Of a stretch of 64,000 nt of DNA, positions 12,123 to 25,127 are shown in pieces. The first letter of the stretch is position 1. Each line of letters begins with the position of its first letter. The notes under the pieces were generated by a model. It did no database searches. It was not told where the DNA came from and saw only the letters and a list, made by a program, of their open reading frames with translations. A program made the translations under genes and the position numbers. The DNA lies in contig FTLJ01000222.1 in the NCBI GenBank assembly GCA_900155495.1, positions 47,584-111,583 of the forward strand, in the 5' to 3' direction. This DNA comes from Porogramme epimiltina. Lineage: Eukaryota > Basidiomycota > Agaricomycetes > Polyporales > Polyporaceae.

Positions 12123-13546
12123 ATGACTCAAGAACCAAAGTCGGTACCTCCTCTCGATGAGATTCGTTTCGGCCAGGTAGGGGGATAGCTTTTCTCATTC
12201 AAGCTAATACCGCCTAACTCAAAAAATTGCTAGAGCATGACGGACCACATGGTTCTAGCCTCTTACGATCCAGCGCAAGGGTGGTCTGTGCCTGAAATCA
12301 AGCCCTATGGACCACTGTCCTTTATGCCGGCAAGCTCCTGTTTCCAACTGGCCACCAGCGCGCTCGAGGGCATGAAGGTAGGCAAAGATCCCACATTGCC
12401 CGTCTAGGCCCCGCCCGTTACTCGCATACACCGTCCCAGGCATACGCGGGCCCAGATGGTGTGCCTCTCTTGTTCCGCCCGGAGAAGAACATGGAAAGAT
12501 TCGCACGATCTGCCGCGAGGGTGGGACTGCCCGTACGTACCCCTTCCCCCCAAACATGTCCTCTCGACAGACCATGATTTTCTAGGAATTCGACCAATCC
12601 GAGCTCCTGAAGCTCATCAAAAAGCTCGTGATGGTCGACCAGCGCTGGGTGCCCGCCGCGAAGGGCTATAGCCTCTACATCCGCCCAATGATCGTCGGGA
12701 CGCGCCACAGTGAGCCTACCCATGCTGACCTCGCGCGTACCACCTTAACACCGCCGCGTGCCCCCTTACCCCGCGCTTACAGCGATGGGCTTCGCTCCTT
12801 CAGACAGTGCACTCCTGTGGGTGATGTGTGCGCCTGCGGGCCCGTACTTCCCTCACCCGCGCCCCCGCGCGCTGAGGCTGTTCGCCGCGCCGGACGCGGT
12901 GCGCGCGTGGCCGGGCGGCACGGGCGGGCACAAGCTCCCGCTCAACTACGGCCCGACGGTCGCGCACCAGCGCGCCGCCCTCGCGGCCGGGTTCGACATG
13001 AACCTGTGGCTCCTCGGGGACGCGATCGCGGAGGCGGGGGTCATGAACTTCTTCGTTGTGCTGAAGCGCGCGGATGGCGGTGAGTCGCGCGTATGGACTT
13101 TACATGTGACTAGGGCTCTGATTGCGACGCGTCGCATGTGCTGTGCAGATACAGGTTTGAACTTGCTCACGCCCCCGCTGGACGGGACAATCCTCCCCGG
13201 GGTCACGCGCGATTCGGTCCTCGCGCTCGCGGCCGCGCACCCCTCGCGTACGGTGCTTCCGGGTCTGTCTCCCGAGCTGCGCCTGCGCGCGGAGGAGCGC
13301 ACGCTCACGATGGCTGAGCTCGAGACGTGGACAGCGGAAGGGCGCGTCCTGGAGGTCTTCGCGGTCGGCACTGCCGTGATCGTCGCGCCCGTCGGCCTAG
13401 TGCGGTGGGGCGAGAAGGATATTGCGCTGCCCACGTTCGAGGGGGGATTGGGTTCTGTAGGGCAGGCGATGTTCGAGCGCATCACGGACATTCAGGATGG
13501 AAGGTTCGAGTGGGAGGGTTGGTCCGTCCGGTGCGACACAGATTGA
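12123..13546 (+). CDS. BAT: Branched-chain amino acid aminotransferase (class IV PLP enzyme)
   Basis: Catalyses reversible PLP-dependent transamination of Leu, Ile and Val with 2-oxoglutarate. Six exons fit in frame: 12123-12176, 12234-12377, 12440-12532, 12586-12709, 12783-13079 and 13149-13546, giving 369 residues. Motifs: YGPLSFMPASS, the start of the substrate pocket LFRPEKNMERF, YIRPMIVGT, APSDSALLWVM, the PLP-lysine context GGHKLPLNYGP, AGVMNFF, LLTPPLDGTILPGVTRDSVL and EVFAVGTAVIVAPVG. The start MTQEPKSVPPLDEIRFGQ has no obvious mitochondrial presequence, so a cytosolic (BAT2-like) isozyme is inferred. Compared with typical BCATs, the loop between LWLLGD and the EAGVMNFF motif is two to four residues shorter. 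An alternative acceptor (13154) for the last exon would remove two residues. Confidence 0.93.
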
Positions 13547-14233
13547 GTTTTTGTTTGATATGGTATGTGATCAAGTTCGAGTGCGATGAGAGTTCACACT
13601 GACATGGGTTGTCCAGTTTTTCTTGAACAAATGATGTCATAGGCATGTTGTGTATGCAAGGGAAGTTGTTGTCAGAGACAGGGGCGTCTTTGTCGATCGG
13701 CCTTGGCGACGACGACAAGCGGGTGCAACCCGAATGTCACGGGCCACAGCTAATGCGGCGGTATACGACCTCAGCGACCTCTGCGCGGAGGCTGTTCCTG
13801 GCAGATCCCGAGCGTCACCGCCGTGGCACCGCTGTCAGCGCCCACCGCCTAGCGCTCGGCGCCTAACCTCCTTTTGGCATGCGCATCCGACTGCGATGTT
13901 GCGGCTTGCCTAACGCCAAGACACATTCAACTAATTGTAACAGGTATTTCCGAGGAATGGCGATGCATGGTTAGTGTTCAGCGTACTTTCAACCCGAAGT
14001 CGCTCACTGAGGACGCCTCCAGATCGCGATGCTCGCACCGCGGGTAAATCCCATGAAGGTCTTAGTGCGGCATGACTAGAACGTCATCTTCCCCCATCAA
14101 CTGATACCATGTCGAGGACTGACGTTCCCCGTCTAATTAAGCGTCAAATTGACCACCATGCACTCTTCGATCGCCATGCACCTTCTTGAATATATGCACG
14201 GGCCCCCCGCACTGCCGCCCCCCGACCCCAGCT
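13547..14233. other. Intergenic region, no gene recognised
   Basis: About 690 bp between two plus-strand genes. It should hold the BCAT 3' UTR and the promoter of the EF-hand/ZZ gene. Short open frames here show no family motif. Confidence 0.5.
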
Positions 14234-17200
14234 ATGACCGCCACGCTCACCATGTCGACCTTGACCGTACCCAGCCCGGGCCCTTCCCTAGGATCCCCGA
14301 TACCCTCGTCCCCGACTGGCATCTCACCTACATACGACCTCCTCGGCCAGTACGCGGAGGGAAGATCACCTGTTGCGCTGGAGCCGGAGCCTGTACACGA
14401 GCACCATGCGGTATGGCGGCAAATCAGCGAGACCCACGAGAACTTGCTTGAGCAGCGACGGAAGGACAAGGTAGACCCAGGTATGTACTTCCTATGTCTG
14501 TGGTGCTTGGGTGTATCTAAAGTGTCGTTTCGCGTCAGACAAGCGACTGAGCAAGATGCGCGAGCGATCAGGGGCACTCGAGAGCGCGTCGAGTGCATTG
14601 AACAGCCCGAACTCGTCTGCGACCTCAGCGCAGAATATCTCCACCAACACTTCATCGTTCTTTGACAAAACTCCCGCACTCATGAAGGCTCTCCACGCGG
14701 TCGGAGAAATACACCCTTTTGCAGGAGGTACGTCGCTATATTACCCGGCTCGCATAGTTGATGGTCGATGACGGATGTTGGTCAAGTCGCTATCCTTGCC
14801 TTCAGAGCAGTATACGAGCTGGAGTTGAAAAGGAGGGAGAACGACAAGAAGATTCTGGCCGTGTACGCGGAGATGCGAGACATGATGGCGGCATTGGCCC
14901 AGTGAGTCCTGTTGAGGCGTCTATTCACGCCCTCCTTTCATTCCGAGTCGCGCGCTCTAGGCTCCGCAACATTAAACATCAAGACGAGCTTGGTCCAGAT
15001 GGCCTCTCGATCAAAGCGAGGATGGCACATCTTGTCGACCAGACCGCGGTGGATATTCACACCTGCGCGAACACGTGCGACACGTACCTCAAGAAGAAGC
15101 TCGTGGTGAAGATCCTCGCGGGCGCGAAGTGGGAGCACGTCCTCTGCAAGTTCGCGGGCCACTTCCACAGACGGCGCTCTGAGTTCGAGTTCGCGCTCTC
15201 GATACACACCGGTCTCGGCGTAGACAAGGCGAACGAAAAGCTGGATATGCTCGCGGAGACGACACGGCAGATGCAGGAGCGGTACGTGGAAACAGCGTCA
15301 ATTGATGCCCAGTTTAACGGGCTGACGCGCGGCCGGTAGCATGGATGCTATGATGGAGTTCTTCCAATCCGCGATCTCTCCTGAGCAGAAGGAAGTCGCG
15401 GCACGAATCAGAGAAAGGGGCGGAGTACAAGTGGTCTTGGAGAACGACCGTGCCCTCAGAGATCTCGTCGACCTCCATCGTGGATCCGACGGTGCTGCGG
15501 ACGCCGGTGGCGGGCTCAGTAGACGCGAGGTTGCGGTTGACATCGACGTCCTACGGCTAGAGATACGGGAAGACGTCGAGCTCTCTGTCGAACGAAACCA
15601 AGAGACATTCTCACGCAAGTTTGATATGCAACGCAAGCAGATCGTAGACGAACTGTCGCGCGTCCTCCACAGAGAAGGTGACAGGATCATCGACGCCATC
15701 ACTGCTGGGCCTCACGACAGGATCATTGATCCTGTAAGTGAATCTCTCTTCCGCGCACTAGAGTGGATGGTGACGACAGTTTGAAGGACCTATATGCTAT
15801 CTGGAAAGACATGGTAAGCATTCTCCTGTAGCATCCCATACTTTTGGTTTACGTCCTCCGTTCTTCTAGGGCTGGCGTGGCAGCACAAAGGCGCGCCATT
15901 TTGTTCTTGCACTTCGGGACTACTTTCGCGAGAAGATGGAGAAGCAGAAGCGAAGCGAGACCTATGAGGGACCCGGGATACAAGCACAAGATGAATGGGC
16001 CCTGGACTGGATCAACGTCACTCGGTTACAGCCCATCGTCGAAGCATTTGACGACGATGCGTCGAACTTCATTACCGTCACCGAGGCGAATGACCTCACC
16101 ACAGCGCGCCCTAGAGATTGGAGGTAAGTGGAAATTCCGTCCTTGGGGCGAATTTTGATGCTCATCCTCCTCATTCCTAGTTTACTGCACTGGCTGGCGT
16201 ACTGGGCAGTCGGTATGTTCCCACGTGGCCCTGCTTCGCCTTGTACTGACTGTTGAACAGGGTGGCAGATTTCCGTGACGATATATCGCGACAAGATCAA
16301 CGCTCTCTTTGCCAAAATGTTTTCTCTGAAAGCGCACATCCATCCGGCTGTCAGGAGCTCCGTCGATACCTATCTCCACACGGTCTGGACGCGGGTCACT
16401 GAACTGACCTCGTCAATAGAGCCTTACTACCCTGCAGAGGCGCTACGAGAAAGGTTCCAGAGCCACATAGACGATGAAGAGCAGCGATTGAGGGAGGGTC
16501 TTGAGGCTGTCCGGTATGATATCGACGCAATGGACACTTTGATCCTGGTGACTGGCCCCGGAAGGATCGAGAAGGTGCGAATCGTTATCCTTTCCTAGCG
16601 CAAACTTGTCTTGACATGAGTAAATTTTCAGTACGTGTTCCCGATGATATACCTCCTCCTCAAGAAAGACTATGAGGGGATGCGACTCGCCCGAAAGAAC
16701 GTCATCAACAAGGACGAGCTGTGGGATGCAGCGGACACGATTGGTTGGGTCCTGCAGGCTGTCGACTTCAGGTATAAGGACCTACAAGGTACGTTTCTCG
16801 ATGATCTCTCCAACCACAGATCGCTTACATTTCATTAGATATATTCCGCCAACAGAAAATTGACCCACGACAGCAGTTCAAGGGGTTTGCATGCGGACTA
16901 GTAAGCCTTTTGTGACGTTCTTTCCAGGTTAGAGGCTGAGCATCGTTGTAGTTCGAACACTGGAGGAGCCCTGATGATTCGTGGAGCCGTGATCTGGAGT
17001 GCTCCGATCACACATACAACGACGACGAAGAGGCTCAAGATATTGTTCCGACCGATATCCTGAACTACCCCCTGGATAATGACGACCTCTTCGATCCTTC
17101 CGGGTATGATGCACCCCGCTTTTCTCCTACCGACACAGACACCGCGTCGACATGGCCACTTCGAGCGATGTAAGCCGTCTTTCTTTATCCTAGTCTTTTC

Positions 17201-18895
17201 CTTTTTTGACCTCCCCAAAGCCTTGGAGCGTGGAGCGGCTTCATCTCCAAAGAGGACGCGTATCCCTGCCAACCGATGTTCTCCCTCCACTTCCACGCAC
17301 GGGACGCGAAGATCTTCGAAGCTACCTCCAGCACGCCGAACGGGACGTCTTTTACGCTTACCGGGGAATGCGACACCGACTCTGACGGAAACACTATTTA
17401 CAATTTCGTCATCAAATACGCCGCGCGATTCGACCCTCTCTACTTCAGGGGTCGCATGTACGACGGTAGCACCACCCTCGTCGGTACTTGGAGCACTACT
17501 GCAGAAGGGCTTGCCGAGCCCTCTACCCCTGACAGCATATCTGGCGGAGGTTACCCCCACGCTGTCGCCGACAACACAACCGACCGCTTCATCTTCAAGC
17601 GTCTCCCACCCTGGCTTATGTGTTGTCGTCCCGACCCAATCGAGTTTCAAATAAACAAGGCACGCGCACTCTGGAAGTTCGCCCTCACGGCGGTGGAGGA
17701 GATCGTTGGGAAACACCGCTTCACCTGGTCGTACTTCAAGCGGCGGCGGAACAACCGGAAGCGCTACATCGAGTTGCTCATCCGGCTCAACTACGCTGAC
17801 CTCGACGACGACGAACAGCGCGAGCTCGCGCGCATTCGCCAGACCCTCACCGCTGCTGACGCACGGTTGTACGAAACGCGGTACGATTATGAGCTGCGTA
17901 CGACCCCGATCCACCTGTGAGTCACCGTCTCTATTCACCGCAGGCGGCAAAGCCCCGCCACGGATCGATCGCTAATATCTCTTCCTATGCAGAGATACCA
18001 ACTGCGACCACTGCGAGAGCACTATCATAGGTCCGCGCATCATCTGTCTCGACTGCGACTCCACCTCCTCCAAACCCCTCAACCTATGCGACGACCCGCG
18101 CTGCCGCTCCTCCCCTATTGATCCCGAAAAGCGTCCAGATCTCCGCGCCCCTGGCCATCTCCCGACACATACCGCGTTGAAGGTGCGCGCGATGGTGCAC
18201 AGGCGCGAATTCGGACGCACGGAGCAAGCGGCGCGATCCGCGCTCAAAAAGGCGCGCGCGGCGCTCGAAGACGCGGCGGAGCTTGACCGCGATCCTCGCG
18301 CGGCCGCCACCGCAAGCCCAGAGCTTCTCTCGTACCGCGCGGCCAGCCGCGCGTCGGGGCTCGCGCGCTCACGTGCATCGTGCGTTGTGTGCAAGCAGCG
18401 AGTGAGCAAGCCGTGCTGGTACTGCGTCGCGTGCCAAGGTACGACCCTACCCATGTCTACTTGCGTACAACTAAGCGTGCTGATCGCCCCGCGCTCCACG
18501 CAGATGACACCTTCGTCTGCACTGCGTGCGACGCTAAAGGACCGCTCACGATCAAGCCGCACTGCAAAGAGCATGCACTCGTGCTCGTGCAGGACGCGCC
18601 CCCCGCACCCGCCTCCCCGCTCGAGGACCTCGCGCGGCGGTTCGACGCGACCGATGCGCGCTTAGGCGCACTGGAGACGCGCTTTGGGGCGCTCGAAGCG
18701 CGCGTGGGCAGCGTCGATGACAAGCTCGATAGGATCGAGAAGATGCTCGAGGCGATGTGGTCGCGCTCGCGGAAGCTCGCGAGTTCGCGTCGCGCGACGA
18801 GCGTAAACGTCACCGTGGGAGGCGGTATGCCGGGATACCCGCGCCCACTGCCAACGCCAGGATGGGACCCAATGCCGCTGACGGACTCGCCTTGA
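14234..18895 (+). CDS. Large coiled-coil protein with EF-hand and ZZ-type zinc fingers
   Basis: About a dozen exons encode roughly 1,150 residues. The start MTATLTMSTLTVPSPG at 14234 is the first ATG in the coding frame; an upstream ATG at 14158 is out of frame. Exon 1 (14234-14480) and exon 2 (from 14539) give a Ser/Pro-rich N-terminus, then amphipathic helical segments (ELELKRRENDKKILAVYAEM; DELSRVLHREGDRIIDAI). Near 16035-16080 lies an EF-hand loop, DDDASNFITVTE, with the expected Asp/Asp/Ser/Glu ligand positions. Around 17995-18115 is a ZZ-like finger (CDHCESTIIGPRIICLDC), and a second Cys-rich unit spans 18380-18585 (CVVCKQ..CWYCVAC..CTACD..HCKEH). It ends in heptad-like repeats (LGALETRFGALEARVGSVDD) and a Pro-rich tail. 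Agaricomycetes have a family with this plan; I know no assigned function. Ca2+ and protein binding are inferred from the motifs. Confidence 0.85.
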
Positions 18896-19093
18896 GGCTT
18901 GATGCTTCGGTGTCAGGTCGCAGGCGGCTGTAAATGTATTCCAAGTTGTAGCGATAGACCATGATCCGGGTGCCGATAATTAATCTACGGGGACTGTAAT
19001 GATGAAGGGTACATGCGTGCAATGAATGGGTCCGGTACAACATCGACATCGTGGAGATATGCAAAATAATGCGTAAGACAGGAGCCGAGGATA

Positions 19094-21959
19094 TCACCCA
19101 TTAGTGCTGTTACTTCCTCGTTTGCTGATTAAGGAGATCCGATGTCCAGACATGGCGTCTTCGCTTTGGTGCATCGCCTCGGCATACCTGCAGAACACAG
19201 TTAGCGCGGTAAGACACTCTGATGAAGGCACGTACAAAAGCTTATATCGCACGAGCTCAGATTCAAGTTCTTCATGCCGCAAACGCGACATCACTAGCTC
19301 ATTCTGCCCCATTCTCCATCAATCACGCAAAGGGAGCCGTATTGCGGGGTCACTCACCAACACCTGACAATGCTCAGTGTTCATCTGCGCAAGCGTAGTC
19401 TCCAGGGTCTTCCTGTTTGTTTGTAGAGTAAACGCGTCAGCTGTAATAACACGCCTTTAGCAGGAGAGTCCACTCACACTTGCGCCGCAAGCCTCTGGTT
19501 CGTGTTCTTCATGTTCTCCATCTCAAGTTTATGCGCGTCTCGCGCTCTCACGAGTTCCTCGTATTCGTGCGCGTAGTTGTCAAGCATGAACGGCGTGATC
19601 CGCAGCCCCATCGCGTCTTGCACGAATTCGTCCACGCGATACCGTGCCTCTGCCGGCGACGCCTGGGAGCCAGGCGAAGCAGGCGGCATAATCTGGTACA
19701 CGTCGAAGATGCGTTGGTTGAGGAACGCGACGAGCTGGTCGAATTTGAGTGAGAGCAGCATGGCTTCGTTCTTGTGCAGGAGCGCGATGCTGAAGGTGAA
19801 CATCGCCTCGATCCCGCTCGCGAGGCAGTTGTCGTATATTCGGAAGACGAGATCCATAGGAAACCTGCCCCTGGGCGTGAGCGGTTGTTCGTGCGAAGGC
19901 GGGGACCCGAAATCGGCGCACCGATAGCTGAACATCGTGAGGAACCACTGCGAGCAATACATGCTCGCTTTGACGCCTTGCCGCACGAAGTGGAGGTGGA
20001 GGACGGGTAGCACCTCCTCCAGGAGCCGTTCAAACTGCCAATCATTAGTTGACATCTGTTAGGATTGGGTTCACTACGTACCTGGAACTAAACGATAGAG
20101 TTAGATTCTGTATGAAAAGCCATGCTGAAATTTAGCGTACCAATCGTAGTTGCAGTTTGGGCATGTCAGGCAGGAAGTGCCCCCGCAGATCGTATGAGTG
20201 CATTAGTCGAACGAACAGGCAAAACGCCTCCTCGTCGGGCATCTGAAGTACCTGATTCAGTGATGTACGACCATATCAACGAAAGCTGCCCACATTGAGT
20301 AGTAATATCGCAACGATGAATGGCAACCCTTGACAATACCCTACTTGAGGATCGTACCTATTGTCTCGTGTTCAGCAAAGGCAAAAGGTTTGAGAAAGGC
20401 GCATACATACAGCGAATATGCTTTGAGGACATTGAAGAGATTCTCCTGTCCAATCCCATGACCGTCTGTGAAGAAGGCATGATGGGGGAATGTTCTGCCA
20501 ATGGGTCAGCGCCAGTGAAAATACGAGATATTGGGGACCAACCTTCCGAGGTCACGAACAATCGACTTTTCATGGGGGCTGCTTTCCTTGAGAAGGCGTA
20601 GGTATGTCGCTTCTAGTGCTGGGTCTTTGGACGCGGACCTAGAAGATCGCTCAAAGTCTAGAGCACCCTTCTGAGAGCGGGCATAGCATACCTACATTAG
20701 TTGCCAGATCATGCCCCGCAAGGTCTTGGGTATTCCGCGTTCAATAGCTTTCGCAAGCTGCTCTGGATGCTCTGAGGCGAAACCTTGATAATCTAGTGCG
20801 CCCGGTTACACGCATTCAGCAGCATACGATGTGACATATTAAAGGGGGCAGCACCATTGATAACTTTGCCCCAGAAGTCTACATACAGGATGCAAAGACG
20901 GGTTGTTACCACGCCGTACAGATATGAGCAGTGATAGTAGCGCGACGCACCCCAATCCACCATCTCTTCCTCGCTCTGCCTCTTGTAGAACTCCTCCTTG
21001 ATCTGCTCCGCGGTGCCGCCCAAACTCGCCGGCCGCGACGGCGCCTTCCCTTCCGCCTCCGCATCTTCCGCGCCCTCCTCGAGTTTCGCGAGGAGGTACG
21101 GCACGTTGTTCGCCGAGAGGATCGTCGAGTTCGAGGACGATTTCTTGTGCTTCGCACGCCAGTCCTCCGCGACGAGCGTGTTCTCGTCTGAGCCGGTGCC
21201 CTCTTCGACAGTATGGAGCTCCCCGCCCGCGCTCGAGGCGACGGACCTGGGCGTCGCGATGAGGCTTTGCCGCGCACTAAGGAGGACGGTAGAGAACCGC
21301 GTCTCGTCGTCGGTCACGTCGGTCACGTCGGAGGATGCAACAGACTGGCGCGTTGAGAACTGGCCTTCGGGCTCGGTGGGCGACAAGAGAGCTTCCAGCG
21401 GAGCCGGTGCGGGAGGAACGGGGGTCGTAGCTGATGCAGGGTCGGCAGATGGAGATGCAATGTGGTCCGAAGATGGAGATTGCGTCGAGATGGGTGGAAG
21501 CGTGGCAGACGAAGACGACCGGGCCTTCGACTTGGGGGAAGTGGAAGATGCCGCCTCATCTTCTGTGGGCGGCGCGCCGGTGGGGGAGAGCGGGATGCTG
21601 GTGAGCTCACCGTCAGTGGGGGAGGGAAGCGGCTCTAGTTTTGCCTCGGGGGTGGCAAATGGCTCCTCGTCTGGCTCCGCGATGGGGTCGGACTTCGACT
21701 CGGTGGAAGCAGCGGATGCGGAGATAGCTTCTTCCGCGACCACCGCCGGCTCCGTGGACGACTCCGGGATGCTCGACAACACGTCTCCCGATGGCCCACC
21801 GCCCCCAAGGACCATAGGAGGCTTCGTTGCGACCACAGTAGGCAGCTCCGGCGATACTGGAGAGTCATTCTTGTCCGCGGTCGGCTCTGAGGTGGTCGTC
21901 AGGCGAGCGAGCGTCTTGGCCGTACCATCGGACGGGACTGAGGGAGCCTCGTCGGACAT
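19094..21959 (-). CDS. TBC-domain Rab GTPase-activating protein (Gyp5/EVI5-like)
   Basis: Accelerates GTP hydrolysis by Rab GTPases in vesicle traffic. The start is the ATG at 21959 (MSDEAPSVPSDGTAKTLARL). The first about 300 residues are Ser/Pro/Thr/Glu-rich and disordered, encoded in one long exon. The TBC domain spans about 20800-19700: RGIPKTLRGMIWQLMSA, the arginine-finger motif IVRDLGRTFPHH, the glutamine-finger motif YCQGLPFIVAILLLNMPDEE, then QGVKASMYCSQWFLTMFSYR and FRIYDNCLASG. A C-terminal coiled coil follows (EYEELVRARDAHKLEMENM; RLRHEELESELVRYKLL), ending SKRGSNSTNG. Both catalytic Arg and Gln are present, so GAP activity is expected. Domain order (acidic tail, TBC, coiled coil) matches fungal Gyp5. 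It is convergent with the EF-hand gene, with about 200 bp between the two stop codons. Confidence 0.9.
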
Positions 21960-23930
21960 GGGGGCTTGCACGTCGTCGAGCGACCGCGGTTACGCACAAC
22001 TAGGTCGGGGATGGCAAGACAGTGCCAGAAGAGCGTGAACAAAGCAGATAAACGAGAAAGAGAGCGTGGGCGACGGAGCAGGGGGATGGGAGCAGAGACG
22101 TCGGACACGAGCGCGCCGCCGGTGGCACGGTCAGTGACAGGGCAAAGTCGAGCGTCCCGCCACATCCAGCGTCATGATCAAGCTTGTCCTCCGAAATCAT
22201 CACCACTGCATTGAGCACATTCAGCGGCCAGCCTCACGTTACATCGACATCAACTACAAACTATATGGGTCTCACTGCCTCGACGCCTGCGGCCCTGTGC
22301 ATGGTGAAATACATGGACGGTGCGCTGAGCGTAATGAGTCGTCGCCAATATGACTTCAATTGAATAATTAAGTGTGCCAACAGTCAATGTGCCTACGAAT
22401 GCAACCACACTGGCTGCACAAGACTTCACACTCTTTATATTACAAGGCCGGTTATATTGCACTAATATCTAGTTCTCGAACAACATCCAGATCTGGTGGC
22501 GTTTGCTTGTTTACGGCCTTGCTATCACCATACAGGACTATACACTTCTTTGCGAGCGAGCAAGCGCGAGATGGCTTCCTTGAATGAAAACGTCTAGGGA
22601 ACTATCGTTGTCGCTCTCAAAGCGTGAGTTCATTCACGATGCAGTCCAGACCAGTTTCCTAATCCATGCAGGTTCTAGGCCGTCAGGATCTCAATAGTTC
22701 CGGTCACTTTGTATGCTTTCGTATCTGCCATCCTGACGTGAGGCACGCATTGACTTCTCGTGGGGGGCTACATAAACCTGTACATTGTCGCTGGATGTTA
22801 GTTTAATAAAGCTAGATTAGATATGATTCCGAGTGAACCACGTCGAGGCTATGCAAGCGACATCGACCGTCCTGCGACGCGCATAGATACTATACTCAGC
22901 GAATCAGTTTATTGGTACAGAGTGAGCTTGGTGTCTAGATTTATGACATACCACACTAGATGCATCTGCCATACGGCGAGATGGGTAGGCGCTGTTGTTG
23001 CGAAAGCGGCTCGGTGGTAACCTTGTGGAATGGATAACCCTGGTAATAACGCAACTGCCCTTCAGAACTTGAATGCCAGCAAGGCGAAGACTCAGGCTAA
23101 CGAGACGGAAGAAACTGTGAGCTGCACTATTTCGTTGGAAAGAGGGATAAGTAAGTTACAACTCAGCCATTACGTCCGACCACTCTAATGGTCAATTTCA
23201 AGGTCCGCCGAGCTCGAGCTTGCCTCCGTCAAACTGCTCTCCCGCGACAATACTCCATCTGTTTTCACAAACTCCTCCGTCGTTTCTGCCTTTCTTTGCA
23301 ATTACTCTGAACCCAAATTGGGTGTCCTATGCGGGTCAAGTTCAACCAGGCGCGATGCGTCATAGCTCCAGCCTCCAACCTCCAACCAACCCATGCTGCA
23401 AAGAGGGAAGGGATGGGAGCAGGGTACGAGTGCTTGCTCCAGATACTTTGAGCCCCGTGTCTATCGGCTCGTGGTGCAATCCCCATGGAGTGTGCATGTT
23501 TGGCGTCCAACTCTATGTTGGGTCTTGCCAGTCAAGCTTCTAGCCAGTGGCTCGTTATGACCGTCCAATCTAATGCGTTCGGCGGTCGTACACCATGCCC
23601 TCCATCGATTTGGGTATACGAAAGTCGGGTTTAGAATCAGGCTGCGGTTCAGAGGAGGCGTTGTCTACGCGGACGTGCGTTTGGACTTTGAGATCGTCGT
23701 TCATCCCTGCTTACGCATATGCTGAGTTCCCCGCACGTGTTTATGATTGGCGTTTCAGTCGTATGTTTCGCCTTTGAGGAGGCCTGACTTCATATGAAGC
23801 CCATTTCGGGCATGCCATCAGGTTCGGCATTTCCTGCCAATTGCAGGAGTATACAGGACAACCCAAGCCGCAGGGCCAACTCAACACCCGAACTTCTTCC
23901 CATGTCTTAGTAGCCTCTATCCAAGGCCAA
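21960..23930. other. Intergenic/unresolved region of about 2 kb
   Basis: Contains the TBC-gene promoter at the left. A few open frames on the plus strand (about 23032-23120 and 23205-23360) could be 5' exons of the orphan gene ending at 25127, for example a methionine-initiated MDNPGNNATALQNL followed by a good donor. I could not connect them convincingly. Confidence 0.4.
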
Positions 23931-25127
23931 ACTTATCCGTCACCCGCCGGTCTCTGCACAACGTCGAACCCCATATATCTCCCAAGGATGAGTCCCCCAT
24001 ACATTCTCCTCTTCTATCGGCCATTCGCGCGCTCGGAGCCGTCACTCCTCGCACCGCCGTCTCCAAAGTCCAGGAGAAACACCCGGACGCTGTCTTTCTA
24101 TCCTCGACCCGCAAATCCAAACGCGTTCGCTCAGCCGCCGCGAAGAACGGGCTGCTGCATAGTAACACCAGCCTAAGCCAAGGTAAGGCGAGGACGATGC
24201 CTTGCGCCCTATCTACACTCCCCTCTCTACTTTTTTCAGCGAATGCACTTGAGCCGGATGTGTTCAATGCGTCAGGATCACCTGCGAAACTCACCAGTTC
24301 TAATTTCAATGTCGCAGCGGCGGAGAAAGGGCCAAGCAGGCGCGAGATCAAGAAGGAGCGCGAGACGAAATGGAAGGCGTGGTGTCTGGAGCGAAGGTGG
24401 AGTGAAGAAGACGACCCGATGTACAAGCAGAAGGCGGGTGCCTCGGAGGTGCATCGGTCCGATGGTATGTTTTCCTTTGAACTGCGCCCGCACCACCCCA
24501 CGCGTGACGCTCAACGTTCGCGCCCTTGCTATTTACAGCGATGGCGTATTTCCGTCTGAAAGATTACGAGATTGACACACTCCCTTGCGTCTATTTCGGG
24601 AACACATATAACCCGGACAACCCAGGACGGTCGTACAATCGCGGTAACCTGTGCACGCTGGTTTCGCGCAAGTTCGCCGTCCTTGGAGGGGTCGATAGTG
24701 AGATCGATCCGAAGACCAAGGAGGACGAATTTTTGAGGCGTGGGTGGACGCTCTTCCAGGAAAAGTGGGTACCTCCACTCCTAAGTCTCCGACATACTCG
24801 AATAAGCTTTTCCCTCTCATTTTCAGTACCCGTGAGCTCGAGACGCGTGCCAAGAAGAGCGGAAAGCCACGCAAGCCGCTGCACGAGTGGACGATCGTCC
24901 AGTGTGGTCTTTGGGGCACAGCCCCGCTCGAACGCAACATCAAACCTCGGCCCGTTGGGTCGTGGACGACCCCCGAGTATGTCGACGGCGTACTCGTCGG
25001 TTGGTGGTTGAACTTCCAATTCGATCCGGACGCGGAGGATTACGAAGACTTTTATGGAAGCTTCGTGCGTTTTAGGCCGATCGACGCTGACTGGGACTGG
25101 GGTTATGTGCCGACCAACGACAAGTGA
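23931..25127 (+). CDS. Orphan protein of unknown function; 5' end unresolved
   Basis: I do not recognise this gene. Three introns join four coding-like segments in one frame: one ending SLSQ at about 24181; 24240-24465 (ANALEPDVFNAS ... SEVHRSD); about 24540-24764 (AMAYFRLKDYEIDTLPCVYF, GNTYNPDNPGRSYNRGNLC, FLRRGWTLFQE); and about 24829-25127, ending GYVPTNDK. Junctions are GT-AG and preserve phase (for example gat-g joined to cg-atg). The protein has a basic first half (SREIKKERE-type, Arg/Lys-rich) and a Trp/Tyr/Asp-rich second half (VGWWLNFQFDPDAEDYEDFY), suggesting a folded C-terminal domain. No in-frame ATG is visible at the start of the first segment, so an upstream exon is likely. It could also be a decayed gene. 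Confidence 0.5.

Noticed and set aside
16898..17950. 350-codon open frame on the minus strand
   Set aside because: It is antisense to well-supported exons of the EF-hand/ZZ gene, spans several of its introns, and shows no motif; a by-product of G/C-rich third positions.
20998..22038. 346-codon open frame on the plus strand
   Set aside because: Antisense to the Ser/Pro/Glu-rich N-terminal exon of the TBC gene; composition (Val/Ser/Asp-rich) mirrors that low-complexity sequence.
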